A DNA stretch of 64,000 nt from Bacteroidales bacterium. GTDB lineage: Bacteria > Bacteroidota > Bacteroidia > Bacteroidales > CAIWKO01. Made by a program: the position numbers and the translations under genes. Below the pieces are notes generated by a model, which worked only from the letters and a program-made list of their open reading frames with translations, was not told the DNA's origin and did no database searches. Numbering within the stretch: position 1 is the stretch's first letter; each line of letters starts with the position of its first letter. Location of the stretch: contig JALOBU010000009.1 in NCBI GenBank assembly GCA_023228145.1, positions 56,413-120,412 of the forward strand, read 5' to 3'. Below are positions 53,346 through 62,852 of the stretch, piece after piece.

Positions 53346-54026
53346 ATGGCTGAAATTAACCCTGTTATAGAAGAAAGCTGGAAGAATATTTTAAAAGATG
53401 AGTTTATCGCAGAATATTTTCTCCAACTCAAATCACTCCTGGTAGAAGAAAAAAAGAAATATATGGTTTACCCTTCCGGGGCCTTTATTTTTTCAGCTTT
53501 TAACCACACTCCGTTTCAAAATGTAAAGGCAGTCATTATAGGACAAGACCCCTATCATGGTTTCGGGCAGGCAAATGGGCTGTGCTTTTCTGTATCTGAA
53601 GGAATAAAAAAACCTCCTTCGCTTGAAAATATTTTCAAAGAACTTCATAACGATTTAGGGATACCCATACCTAAATCAGGGAATCTTGAAAAATGGGCAA
53701 ATCAGGGAGTTCTATTGTTAAATGCATCGCTTACGGTAAGAGCCAACACACCTAACTCCCACCAGGACTTTGGATGGCAAATTTTTACAGATGCTGTCAT
53801 TAAAAAACTATCAGAAGAAAGGGAAAGAATTGTCTTTTTGTTATGGGGGAAATTTGCACAAAGTAAGGAGCCGCTTATTGACAAGGAAAAGCATCACATA
53901 CTGACAGCAGCTCACCCCTCGCCTTATTCAGCGTATAATGGATTTTTTGGGTGTAAACACTTTTCCAAAACCAATGATATACTTCGCGACCAAGGTATAT
54001 CCGAAATTAACTGGGCTATTGAATGA
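53346..54026 (+). CDS. ung: Uracil-DNA glycosylase (family 1)
   Basis: Removes uracil from DNA. It has 226 residues with the complete family 1 signature: GQDPYHGFGQANGLCFSV (catalytic Asp68), GVLLLNASLTVRANTPNSH and the His loop AAHPSPYSAYNGFFGCKHFS. The length is normal and no mitochondrial-type extension is present. The next gene starts 10 bases downstream, so ung and an outer-membrane protein gene share a transcript, an unusual pairing. Confidence 0.98.
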   Translation: MAEINPVIEESWKNILKDEFIAEYFLQLKSLLVEEKKKYMVYPSGAFIFSAFNHTPFQNVKAVIIGQDPYHGFGQANGLCFSVSEGIKKPPSLENIFKELHNDLGIPIPKSGNLEKWANQGVLLLNASLTVRANTPNSHQDFGWQIFTDAVIKKLSEERERIVFLLWGKFAQSKEPLIDKEKHHILTAAHPSPYSAYNGFFGCKHFSKTNDILRDQGISEINWAIE

Positions 54027-54036
54027 GCTTATTAAA

Positions 54037-55794
54037 ATGACCAGAAAATTTTTTCATAATTATATCTTATACACCTTGTTGTTGATACTTTTTCATCCTG
54101 TCTCTCTGGATGCTCAAAAAAAAATCAGTTTAAACATCATAAAAAACGACAGTTCTGAATTCAACATTAAAAAGATTCATGTTGATAAAACATACCCCAC
54201 TAATGAAGGAGCTTCAATGGCAGTTAACAACATACTTGCAAATTTGCATAGCCAGGGATATTTGTCCGCGCGCATAGATAGTACTTTTTCAGATTCTCTG
54301 AATTATAAAGCTTATATAAGCACAGGGAAAAAGTATTATTATGTAACCTTAAAAAAAGGAAATCTAGACAGATATCTTATCAATGTTATCAATTTTAAAG
54401 AGCATAATTTTTCCGGGAAACCTTTCAAGTACGAACAAATAGTAAGAATGTCAGAAGAGCTTCTTCAATACTGCGAAAACAATGGTTATCCCTTTGCTTC
54501 ATTTCAACTTGACAGTATTACTATTTTTGAAAACAAAGTTGATGCATCCATAAATTTTCAAAAAAACAACAAAATAACCATTGACAGCATCATTATAAAA
54601 GGGAACAGCAAACTTGCCAAATCATATCTGAAAAATTACCTGGGCATTAAAGAAGGCAATCTTTACGACGAATCATTAATTGTCAATATAAGTCCTAAGT
54701 TGCATGACCTTGCTTTTATCAATGAAATTAAGCCTTCTGAGGTTATGTTTACTGAAAAAAATGCAAAAATATTTTTATACATTGATAAGAAGAAAGTGAG
54801 CCGTTTTTATGGTGTAATAGGTATTTTACCGAATAATCAGGTATCCGGCAAAATTCTCATCAATGGTGAATTAAAATTAACATTGTTAAGCGCCTTCAAC
54901 CGGGGTGAATTGATAGACCTTAACTGGAGAAGTATTTCAAAAGGTACACAGGATTTAAAGGTTAACCTTGCTTACCCATATCTTTTTTCAACGCCTCTGG
55001 GAATAAATTATAAATTCGCGCTTTACAAACAGGACACAACTTATCTGACACTGAACCATAACATAGGCTTGCAGTATTTCTTCCGGGGAAATACATACAT
55101 CAAAGCTTATGCAGATATATACAGCTCTGACCTTCTGAATGTAAAAGGCTTGGAAGCCATCACTGTGTTGCCTGATTATGCAGATATTTCTTCCAGTCTT
55201 TACGGGATTGAATTTTTAAAAGAACAATATGACTACCGGCTAAATCCATTAAAAGGATATAGAATTAACACTTCCTTTGCGGCGGGGACAAAAAAAATTA
55301 AAAAAAATTCATCTATCAACAGCTTTGTTTATGATAGCATCCAATTGAAGACCAGTCAGTTTAAAATTTCACTTAATGGTTCCATTTTTATTCCGCTGTT
55401 TAAAAAAACCACTTTATTAATTGGGAGCGATAATGGTTATATTATCAATAAACAGATTTTTGAAAACGAGCTTTTCAGGCTGGGTGGACTGAATTCGCTG
55501 CGCGGCTTTGATGAAGAGTCAATAAGTGCATCTTATTATAATACATTAATTTTAGAAATAAGGTATTTATTTGAAAGAAATTCCTTTGTAGCCATATTCG
55601 GGAATGCCGCTTATTATGAAAAAAACACTCATAATAATTTCACACATGATATTCCTTATGGTTTTGGGGCAGGTGTGGCATTTGATACAAAAATCGGGAT
55701 ATTCACACTGTATTATGCACTTGGCAGCCAGTTTGGGCAACCTATTGCATTCAAGCAATCAAAAATTCATTTTGGCTTTGCAAATACATTTTAG
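54037..55794 (+). CDS. BamA/TamA-family outer membrane protein
   Basis: A 585-residue Omp85-superfamily protein, started at 54037 because this gives a signal sequence (YILYTLLLILFHPVSLDAQ) and because the upstream frame overlaps ung. The N-terminal half (about 35-250) resembles POTRA domains (INNILANLHSQGYLSARID, ITIDSIIIKGNSKLAKSYLK). The C-terminal half is the 16-strand barrel with the loop motif RLGGLNSLRGFDEESI and a last strand ending KIHFGFANTF with C-terminal Phe. It probably acts in outer-membrane insertion or translocation, but it is a short relative and not the main BamA. Confidence 0.88.
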   Translation: MTRKFFHNYILYTLLLILFHPVSLDAQKKISLNIIKNDSSEFNIKKIHVDKTYPTNEGASMAVNNILANLHSQGYLSARIDSTFSDSLNYKAYISTGKKYYYVTLKKGNLDRYLINVINFKEHNFSGKPFKYEQIVRMSEELLQYCENNGYPFASFQLDSITIFENKVDASINFQKNNKITIDSIIIKGNSKLAKSYLKNYLGIKEGNLYDESLIVNISPKLHDLAFINEIKPSEVMFTEKNAKIFLYIDKKKVSRFYGVIGILPNNQVSGKILINGELKLTLLSAFNRGELIDLNWRSISKGTQDLKVNLAYPYLFSTPLGINYKFALYKQDTTYLTLNHNIGLQYFFRGNTYIKAYADIYSSDLLNVKGLEAITVLPDYADISSSLYGIEFLKEQYDYRLNPLKGYRINTSFAAGTKKIKKNSSINSFVYDSIQLKTSQFKISLNGSIFIPLFKKTTLLIGSDNGYIINKQIFENELFRLGGLNSLRGFDEESISASYYNTLILEIRYLFERNSFVAIFGNAAYYEKNTHNNFTHDIPYGFGAGVAFDTKIGIFTLYYALGSQFGQPIAFKQSKIHFGFANTF

Positions 55795-55798
55795 AGTT

Positions 55799-56563
55799 TC
55801 AGCTCCTCAAATATGAAGCTCCATTTACATCGAGTATGGCTCCGGTCATAAAATCGGTATTGTCCGAAGCAAGCAATAAAATAGCATGAGCAACTTCCTC
55901 AGGTTTTGCTATACGGTTCAGAGGACTTTGTTTTTTTATTTCCATACCCTTTTCTCCTTTCAAAGCATTTTTTGACATGTCGGTTTCAACAAATCCAGGA
56001 GCAACCACATAAACAAAAACATGAGACGGCGCAAGCAGGCAGGCTAATGACTGGCTCAATTGATTTAATGCCGCTTTACTTGACCCATAAGCCGGGGCAA
56101 GAGGTTCTCCGCGAAACGCACCCCTCGACGAAACATTAATAATTTTTCCTCCTCCTTTTTTTGCCATATGTTTCCCAAAAAAATGCATTAAATGAGCTGG
56201 AGCAAATAGATTTACCTTTAATATATCATCAACATGTTTTTGCCAGTCAGTGAAATTTGATTCCAGCATATTGCATTCTTTGTATATCCCTGCATTATTT
56301 ACCAGGATGTCAATTTTGCCGGTTTTTCTAATTATTTTTTCGCAAAAACTATCAATCTGTGAAATATCGCTCAGGTCGGCCCTTTGAATAATATGATTAT
56401 CGTGGTGTAGTAACGAATGGGTTTTTAATGCTTCATTGGCATTATGATTATAATGTATAACTATCCTTGCCCCACAGTCTGCAAATTTTATTGCAGTTTC
56501 CCTTCCAATGCCCCGTGAAGCACCGGTAATCAAAACTGTTTTTCCTGTAAAATCAATTTTCAT
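55799..56563 (-). CDS. Short-chain dehydrogenase/reductase (FabG-like)
   Basis: A 254-residue classical SDR. It has the NAD(P)-binding motif TGASRGIGRETA, NNAG in ILVNNAGIYKE, catalytic Ser in IINVSSRGAF, Tyr and Lys in PAYGSSKAAL, and a C-terminal VNGASYLRS end. The N-terminus MKIDFTGKTVLITG is typical. It overlaps the kinase gene by 4 bases and closes a three-gene coupled operon. The substrate is unknown; FabG activity is only one possibility, and the operon suggests a small-molecule pathway. Confidence 0.9.
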   Translation of the reverse strand: MKIDFTGKTVLITGASRGIGRETAIKFADCGARIVIHYNHNANEALKTHSLLHHDNHIIQRADLSDISQIDSFCEKIIRKTGKIDILVNNAGIYKECNMLESNFTDWQKHVDDILKVNLFAPAHLMHFFGKHMAKKGGGKIINVSSRGAFRGEPLAPAYGSSKAALNQLSQSLACLLAPSHVFVYVVAPGFVETDMSKNALKGEKGMEIKKQSPLNRIAKPEEVAHAILLLASDNTDFMTGAILDVNGASYLRS

Positions 56564-57477
56564 AACATCTCACAGATTCCTGTAGAACTTATGGTAGTTT
56601 TGATGATTTTCACATAATTATCATTCACTTTCAGGCCTTTTTCCATGATATTGGCAATTTCTTCCTGTTTCTTCTCCTCACATACTGATATAACCGAAGA
56701 GCCTCCCCCGCTTATGTTAAAACCATATGCGCCTGCCGATAACACTTTAGCTTTCGTATCAAGATAATTGGTAATAACTGCTGAGCGCACCGGTTCGGCA
56801 ATATAATCCTTACTAATGGCCTTCCCGAACTCTTCAATATCTTTAGTATAAATTGCACATATTACCCTGGCGCAGCGTGCCATTTGTTCTTTTAACTTTT
56901 CCTGTCCTATTTCATAAGTAATAAAACCCCTGGTTGTCCTCTGGTTTTTTTTAATCACTGCCAGTACTACCGGAAATTCCGGAATATCTAACTTAATGAC
57001 ATCAATAGGGTTGTAACTTTTAACAAGAATGAATCCTCCGAGCAATGCGGCAGCAACATTGTCGGCATGCGGCGAGCCCCCTGAAGCTATTTCTCCCATA
57101 CGGGCAAGGTCAATAAGTTCATTAGAGGGTAAATTCAGGTTTAATAATTTATTTAAGCCATAAATAGCGGAAGCAGCAGAAGCTCCTGTTGTCCCCAGAC
57201 CACAACCTGATGTCATACCTTTTGTTATGGTAACTTTTACACCGAAATTCAGTTTATATTTTTTTTTCAACTCCATAATCGCCAGCCCTGCCGTATTATC
57301 TTCGATACTCACAGGGATATTCTGATTATCACCATCAAATTCAATTATTATCTTGTCATCATTAATAAGTTCAAGAACCATTTTATCATATGGTTCTTTT
57401 AATGTCATGGCAAAAATGTCATAGCCAGGACCCACATTAGCAGTGGTTGCAGGTCCTCTTAAAACAATTTTTTTCAT
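56560..57477 (-). CDS. GHMP kinase, homoserine-kinase-like
   Basis: A 305-residue GHMP-superfamily kinase closest to homoserine kinase: N-terminal GPATTANVGPGYDIFAMTL, the phosphate-binding loop TSGCGLGTTGASAASA, the segment GGSPHADNVAAALLGGF and C-terminal FNISGGGSSVISV. It would phosphorylate homoserine or a similar alcohol with ATP. It overlaps the DapA-like gene and the SDR gene by 4 bases each. It may be ThrB proper, but the neighbours are not the usual threonine genes, so a different hydroxyl substrate should be considered. Confidence 0.85.
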   Translation of the reverse strand: MKKIVLRGPATTANVGPGYDIFAMTLKEPYDKMVLELINDDKIIIEFDGDNQNIPVSIEDNTAGLAIMELKKKYKLNFGVKVTITKGMTSGCGLGTTGASAASAIYGLNKLLNLNLPSNELIDLARMGEIASGGSPHADNVAAALLGGFILVKSYNPIDVIKLDIPEFPVVLAVIKKNQRTTRGFITYEIGQEKLKEQMARCARVICAIYTKDIEEFGKAISKDYIAEPVRSAVITNYLDTKAKVLSAGAYGFNISGGGSSVISVCEEKKQEEIANIMEKGLKVNDNYVKIIKTTISSTGICEML

Positions 57478-58352
57478 ATTAGTCTGTTTTTCTGCATAAT
57501 TTTTTTCAATTTTTCCGTTTTTTCGGTGCTCAAAGGAGTAAGCGGCGAGCGGTGTCCACCGGCCGGCAAACCCATAAGGTTAAGCGCCATTTTTGCTGCC
57601 ATAGGATTAGACTCAAAACGGATGGCCTCGAACAGTTCGTAATATTCAAAATGAATTTTTTCGGCTTCTTTCATTTTTCCTTCAAGGGCCAATTCTGTCA
57701 AACTTTTCATAACTTCGGGGATAACATTTCCGGAAACTGTAAAAGTGCCCGCCCCTCCAAAAGAAATGATGGGATATGCAGTAGTATCTTTGCCGGTAAA
57801 TACAAAAAAGTTCTCATTGCGTGTAAGGTAAATAATTTTAGCGAGGTGATCCAATTTTTTATTTCCATCCTTAATTCCGATAATATTTGGATGTTTCGCC
57901 AGCAGTCCTGTTGTTTCGGGCAATAAGTCCACACCTGTCCTTTCAGGGGCATTGTGCAACAATATAGGCACCGGAGAGAAATCGGCAAGTTTTTCATAAA
58001 AGTCAATCAGCCCTTCCTGCTTTGGAAGAACAAAATAAGGTGTAAAAACCGCTATATAATCCACGCCCAGGTCGGCAAAGCGTTGTACACGTTCTTTGGC
58101 TTCCCACAAACTGGTGCTGCAGGCATCGGGGGCCAGTTTCACCCTGCCACGAGCAGTTTCGGCAATGATTTGTATCACGCGGTACACTTCCTCATCCGAC
58201 ATCATGGTGTTTTCGCCTGTAACGCCCAGTGGTGCGATGCCATGAATGCCGGATTTTATTTGTCGTTCAACAAGCATTTTGAGCCCTTCTTCATCAAGAG
58301 ATAAATCCTGTTTGAAAGGCGTAATCAACAGAGTATAAGCTCCTTTTACCAT
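57474..58352 (-). CDS. DapA/NAL-superfamily aldolase (not a canonical DHDPS)
   Basis: A 292-residue class I aldolase of the dihydrodipicolinate synthase/N-acetylneuraminate lyase family. The Schiff-base Lys161 (IIGIKDGNK), Arg138 and Tyr106 are in place. Two positions of the DHDPS catalytic triad differ: GVTGE puts Val44 where Thr44 is needed, and LLHNAPERTG puts His133 where Tyr133 is needed. So the enzyme should bind an alpha-keto acid such as pyruvate but probably does not make dihydrodipicolinate. It opens a coupled operon with a kinase and an SDR. The true substrate is unknown. Confidence 0.9.
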   Translation of the reverse strand: MVKGAYTLLITPFKQDLSLDEEGLKMLVERQIKSGIHGIAPLGVTGENTMMSDEEVYRVIQIIAETARGRVKLAPDACSTSLWEAKERVQRFADLGVDYIAVFTPYFVLPKQEGLIDFYEKLADFSPVPILLHNAPERTGVDLLPETTGLLAKHPNIIGIKDGNKKLDHLAKIIYLTRNENFFVFTGKDTTAYPIISFGGAGTFTVSGNVIPEVMKSLTELALEGKMKEAEKIHFEYYELFEAIRFESNPMAAKMALNLMGLPAGGHRSPLTPLSTEKTEKLKKIMQKNRLI

Positions 58353-58407
58353 AATAAATTAATTTAAATTTGTTAAAATAGTATTTTGAATTTGAAAAAT
58401 TATTGTT

Positions 58408-61400
58408 CTACCTCTCCAGTGTAACATTCCCTTTTTTCTTAATTTGTGAATCATCCTGCATTTTGGCAACAACATAGTATGAATATACACCATTGGGCAT
58501 GTCTTTTCCTTTGTAAGTTCCATCCCATTCCCCATTTACATTGCCGGTATCAAAAACTTTTTCGCCCCAGCGGTCAAATACTACCAGGCTGAGTTCAACA
58601 ATACCTTCCCCTCTTACCCGAAACACATCGTTTTGTCCGTCACCGTTGGGTGAGAATATATTCGGGACATAAAAAACCGGATGATAACAATCCACATCTG
58701 GATTTATCAATTCGACGGTTCTACTAATAACACATCCATTGCTATCCGTTATAGTAACCGTATAGTTTCCTTCAATAAGTCCGGACAATTGCAATGTTGT
58801 ATCTCCAGTATTCCACTCGTAATCATAGGGTTGTGTACCTCCTGTTACTGAGAGTTCTATAGTCCCCTGGTCAAAATTGGGGCAGTCGGGATTTGCAAAA
58901 TCCACATCAACATCCTGAGCAGGAAGGACAACAATATAAATAGTATCGGAATCTCCGCATTGCCCGCTTATGGTATAAATAACTTTAGAAGTCCCAACGC
59001 CGGCATTTATGGTATTAAACATTCCCGTTGAAGAATTTGTCATGCCATTTCCGCTCCATAAACCACCTGACTGGGCTGCTTCCATATCAATATTACCAAT
59101 ATTTTCACAACTTGGGCCAACCGCAGTGATGGTAGCATCGGCCACGGGAAGAAAAGCAAGAATAATGCTATCGTTTTCAACACAGGAATTGGCATCTGTA
59201 ACTTCCACCCAATAAGTACCTGATGTATAAACATCCATAATTTGTTCGTCAAAAGAATTATTCCATAAATAAGTTGCGCCCGTATTCCCTGCATCAAGGC
59301 TAATAGTATCTCCCATACAATAAGAAGCATCATTTCCCAAATTAACGACAGGCAATAAATTTACAATGATATATATCGTGTCACTATCGCCACAAAGGCC
59401 TCCTAATGTGTAAATTACCTGATTGGAGTCCGCTAATGCAACGGCAGGGTTAAACACTCCATTGATGTTATCGGTTATTCCGGTGCCGCTCCATATCCCG
59501 CCGGATTCTGCAGCAGTAAGGGTTACCGGAAGCCAGTTTATGCATAATGGCGGCTGGGGAGTAATGGTTGCATCCGCCCAGGGTTCAACAGTGATATCAA
59601 TAGAATCCCTTCCAACGCAGCCATGAATATCTGATACCTGTACCCAGTATAGTCCGCTGCTGCCGGCATTATATGTCTGTCCGTCATGGCTATCCTGCCA
59701 CAAAAATGCGAAGCCCGGATTTCCGGCATCAAGCAGAAGAACTGCTCCATCGCAAAATGTAGTATCATCGCCCAGATCCACATCAGGTAATTCATTCACT
59801 GTTACAACCACATCTTCCGTGGCTGAACATCCCAAAACACTTACTGTAACAAAATAGGTTTCGGTAACTGACGGGGATACATTGATGCTTTGCGAATTCT
59901 GATTGGTACTCCAATGGTATAAAATTCCACCTGATGCTGTTAATGTAACATCATTACCTTCACATACGGATGTATCATTTGTTACGAATGGGATTACGTT
60001 AAGTACACTTATAGTAACGGAATCAACACCGGTACAGTAATCGGCATTAGTAATTGTAACATAATATTGAGTTGTTACATTGGTTGTGCAAACTGGATTT
60101 TGAGAATGAATATCATCAAGCCCGTCAGCCGGCGACCAGGTATATGCTATTCCGGGGGATGCATGCAAGGTGACACTGTTCCCGTTACACAAACCATCAT
60201 CTTCACCTGCATCGGCATTTACAAGTGATACTGTCAAAACAACAGGGATGCGGTATGTACCTGGGCAGGTTCCAAAATAATATGTTGTTGTGGCTTGAGG
60301 ATTACTAATATAGAGAGATGTTGTGTTTGACAATTGTGTCCCGCCGAATTCTGAAGAATACCAGCCGTATGATGTTCCCGAAGGCGGGGTACCGGTTATG
60401 TTTGCAGTAAGAGTAACAGGTACTCCCTGGCAGGTAAGCACATCTGATGCTGAGACAGAAAAGTGTGCCACTGTGGCATTATCAACTCCTCTTCTTCCGC
60501 TAGTAGCTCCATTAGGAGGAAACTCAGGTGAAACTCCTGAAGAATTTGTGGTGCCATTCAGCCCGCCTTCTGCATTTTTATATATTGAACCATTGGAAAT
60601 GGCGATATAACCTCCTCCACCTCCGCCTCCCGGCCCCTGAGCCTGAGACTGAATGGTGTTATAGTAAGTGCTGATTACCTGATTACCTCCGTTGCCCCCC
60701 GATGCCCAAACTGATACCCCTGAAATTGGCCCTACAGAATTTAAAACTACTGCGCCGCCACCGCCACCGCCGCCAGCTCCATCGGCACCATTGGAACCTA
60801 AAAAGCCTGTTCCCGATGTTGAATTCAACCCGTTTATTCCATTTGCATTGAACTCTCCTGAGCCGCTAATATTTCCATAACACATGGCATAAATAATTCC
60901 TCCTCCATTGCTTCCTGCGCCGCCCCAGGTGTCATTCTGATGTCCACCACCACCACCACCACCTAAATAAAGGCGTTCATAACCGTTCCAGTTGGGAAAC
61001 AAAGGCCAGCCTCCTAAGCCACCGTAATTTTTCCTGTTATCTCCTTCCCACAGAGCATCACCGGGGGCAACCGTCAATGCATCACGGTTTTTGTATGACC
61101 ATGAATATCCGCCTCTGCCACCACCATAGGAAACTACTTTATGAAAATTGGCAGATTCTAAATCCCATGCCTGTATGTATGATGAACTTGTTGTTGTGTC
61201 AGGGAAGCCGCTTCCGTCAACCCATGCAGAAGTCTGCCCAACATTACAGCCGCCGCCGCCGCCGGCATTATGCGCATTACCTCCCCCGCCGCCGTTTGCC
61301 GGGGCACCCCTGCCATATTGTGCAGAGCCCCCATAGTCGGCAATACCTTCTCCTTTTTGACCTCCCAAATTATTATTTGTAGATGCATAACCGTTGTAAG

Positions 61401-62007
61401 TATAAACGGTAGAGGTTTGCGGAGAAACCGCACCACCACGGAAACCTTTGCCTGATGTATTGACTGCCCCGTTATTGATAATATCCCCAAGTGTTTCCAC
61501 TACCAAAACACCTCCGGTGCTCCCATTCCATGCATTACAGGTAAGTTCTGCCCCTGAATTTATTGTCAGTGTTGTGAAGCGCGGCACTCTGACTATCTGT
61601 GTTTTTCCGCTTACCGAATAATTATTAACAAGCCCGCATGTAAGATTAATAGTCTGGCCTCCTGCCACAGATGCAACCTGAGCAAATTCATATTTTCCGC
61701 AATTTCCAAGTTCGGTTATATATCCGTATTCATGCCACCATTCATCTGTAAAAATAGCTGCACCCTGCATCTGAATGATAAAAATAAGGTCGCCAGGAGC
61801 AAGGTTGGTAGAAAAAAGAGAAAGTGAATTGTTAGCAACAGTGATGCTTGTTGCCCCGGCAGTAATATCACTTATCAAGGTCGTATAAGCATTCAATATT
61901 GTATTCGTTAAAGAAACTGTATATGAACCGTTCTTGCCTCTCTGAGCATAAGAAAATGTCTCACTTCCCAAACAAATGAGAAGCAGGAGTATGATTGTTT
62001 TTTTCAT
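58408..62007 (-). CDS. Large gliding-motility-type surface protein with CHU_C C-terminus
   Basis: A 1199-residue secreted protein with signal peptide (MKKTIILLLLICLGSETFSYA). Residues about 30-230 contain an N-terminal beta domain, then a glycine-rich stretch of runs such as GGGGGN and GGRGGYSWS (about 230-500). From about 515 there are PKD/Ig-like repeats (VSASDVLTCQGVPVTLTAN, DVVVTVNELPDVDLGDDTTF, YNAGSSGLYWVQVSD). The last 85 residues are the type B/CHU_C sorting domain: VPNIFSPNGDGQNDVFRV, LVVFDRWGEKVFDTGN, MPNGVYSYYVVA. It is exported by T9SS and held on the surface; it is a likely adhesin or matrix protein. Confidence 0.92.
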   Translation of the reverse strand: MKKTIILLLLICLGSETFSYAQRGKNGSYTVSLTNTILNAYTTLISDITAGATSITVANNSLSLFSTNLAPGDLIFIIQMQGAAIFTDEWWHEYGYITELGNCGKYEFAQVASVAGGQTINLTCGLVNNYSVSGKTQIVRVPRFTTLTINSGAELTCNAWNGSTGGVLVVETLGDIINNGAVNTSGKGFRGGAVSPQTSTVYTYNGYASTNNNLGGQKGEGIADYGGSAQYGRGAPANGGGGGNAHNAGGGGGCNVGQTSAWVDGSGFPDTTTSSSYIQAWDLESANFHKVVSYGGGRGGYSWSYKNRDALTVAPGDALWEGDNRKNYGGLGGWPLFPNWNGYERLYLGGGGGGGHQNDTWGGAGSNGGGIIYAMCYGNISGSGEFNANGINGLNSTSGTGFLGSNGADGAGGGGGGGAVVLNSVGPISGVSVWASGGNGGNQVISTYYNTIQSQAQGPGGGGGGGYIAISNGSIYKNAEGGLNGTTNSSGVSPEFPPNGATSGRRGVDNATVAHFSVSASDVLTCQGVPVTLTANITGTPPSGTSYGWYSSEFGGTQLSNTTSLYISNPQATTTYYFGTCPGTYRIPVVLTVSLVNADAGEDDGLCNGNSVTLHASPGIAYTWSPADGLDDIHSQNPVCTTNVTTQYYVTITNADYCTGVDSVTISVLNVIPFVTNDTSVCEGNDVTLTASGGILYHWSTNQNSQSINVSPSVTETYFVTVSVLGCSATEDVVVTVNELPDVDLGDDTTFCDGAVLLLDAGNPGFAFLWQDSHDGQTYNAGSSGLYWVQVSDIHGCVGRDSIDITVEPWADATITPQPPLCINWLPVTLTAAESGGIWSGTGITDNINGVFNPAVALADSNQVIYTLGGLCGDSDTIYIIVNLLPVVNLGNDASYCMGDTISLDAGNTGATYLWNNSFDEQIMDVYTSGTYWVEVTDANSCVENDSIILAFLPVADATITAVGPSCENIGNIDMEAAQSGGLWSGNGMTNSSTGMFNTINAGVGTSKVIYTISGQCGDSDTIYIVVLPAQDVDVDFANPDCPNFDQGTIELSVTGGTQPYDYEWNTGDTTLQLSGLIEGNYTVTITDSNGCVISRTVELINPDVDCYHPVFYVPNIFSPNGDGQNDVFRVRGEGIVELSLVVFDRWGEKVFDTGNVNGEWDGTYKGKDMPNGVYSYYVVAKMQDDSQIKKKGNVTLER

Positions 62008-62035
62008 AACAATATCTTTAAAATCATTATATGCA

Positions 62036-62043
62036 CAAATTTA
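62036..62043 (-). promoter_or_regulatory. Predicted -7 element (TAAATTTG)
   Basis: A perfect TAnnTTTG on the minus strand, 28 bases upstream of the 1199-residue protein start. Confidence 0.45.
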
Positions 62044-62119
62044 ATAAAATCTTAAGCACTCATAAAAAATAAAAAACAAGTTTTGTCTTGTTGCCATAAA
62101 AAACGTATTTTTACATCAG

Positions 62120-62851
62120 ATGAAAATTCAACAGGCAATATTAATTATATTTTTATTTTTTACCTCCTGTAAAAAAGAAAATCGGTTTGATTGTTTTAAA
62201 AGCACCGGAGATATTATTACAGAACAACGCTTTTCCGAACCTTTCACAGGCATATCTGTCAGCGACAATGTTAATCTTTACCTTACCCAGGACAGCCTGT
62301 TCAGCATTTATCTGGAAGCAGGCGAAAATCTGATATCCCTGATACGTTCCGAAGTAAAAGATAGAATTTTATATCTGGATAATGACAACACATGCAACTG
62401 GGTAAGAAGTTTTAAACCAAAAGTAAATGCTTACGTCAGCATGCCTTCTTTGCTGTTTCTGGAATACGACGGTTGCGGAAATATATTTACTCGCAATATC
62501 TTTAAAGATGACAGCATACGTGTTGAATGTAAAAACGGCTCCGGTATTATTGAAGCTTCTTTAGATGTTAAGAAATGTTTTTTAATCATACATACAGGGC
62601 CTGCCGACTTTAATATCAGCGGTAAGGCCGATGAGTTGCAGCTGTATTACAATGGTTCAGGAATGATACATACTGAAAACTTACCAAACCATTACACCTA
62701 TGTAACTCAAAAAAGCACCGGAGATTGCTTTATCAATGTTGACAATCTGCTCATTTACAATATTAGCTGGACAGGAGATATTTTTTATACGGGAGCACCA
62801 TCACAAGTACAAGGTAATATAACTGGCACCGGCCAGGCAATTCCTTTTTAA
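62120..62851 (+). CDS. GIN-domain (DUF2807) lipoprotein
   Basis: A 243-residue lipoprotein with lipobox FFTSCKKENRF (Cys near 17). The rest is a DUF2807 head-GIN beta-helix: FTGISVSDNVNLYLTQDS, the repeated Gly-Asn/Asp turns YDGCGNIFT, KNGSGIIEAS, YNGSGMIHTEN, STGDCFINVDN and a C-terminal GNITGTGQAIPF. These solenoid domains are common in Bacteroidota envelope proteins. It is adjacent (1 base gap) to the next gene. The function is unknown. Confidence 0.9.
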   Translation: MKIQQAILIIFLFFTSCKKENRFDCFKSTGDIITEQRFSEPFTGISVSDNVNLYLTQDSLFSIYLEAGENLISLIRSEVKDRILYLDNDNTCNWVRSFKPKVNAYVSMPSLLFLEYDGCGNIFTRNIFKDDSIRVECKNGSGIIEASLDVKKCFLIIHTGPADFNISGKADELQLYYNGSGMIHTENLPNHYTYVTQKSTGDCFINVDNLLIYNISWTGDIFYTGAPSQVQGNITGTGQAIPF

Positions 62852-62852
62852 A

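Noticed and set aside
53938..54036. Upstream start of the BamA/TamA-like gene
   Set aside because: It lies inside ung in another frame; the signal sequence begins at 54037.
57474..58352. Plain annotation as dihydrodipicolinate synthase DapA
   Set aside because: Two catalytic-triad residues (Thr44, Tyr133 equivalents) are replaced by Val and His.
60692..61382. Proline-rich and His-rich plus-strand ORFs
   Set aside because: They are antisense to the glycine-rich segment of the 1199-residue surface protein; no start context or homology.
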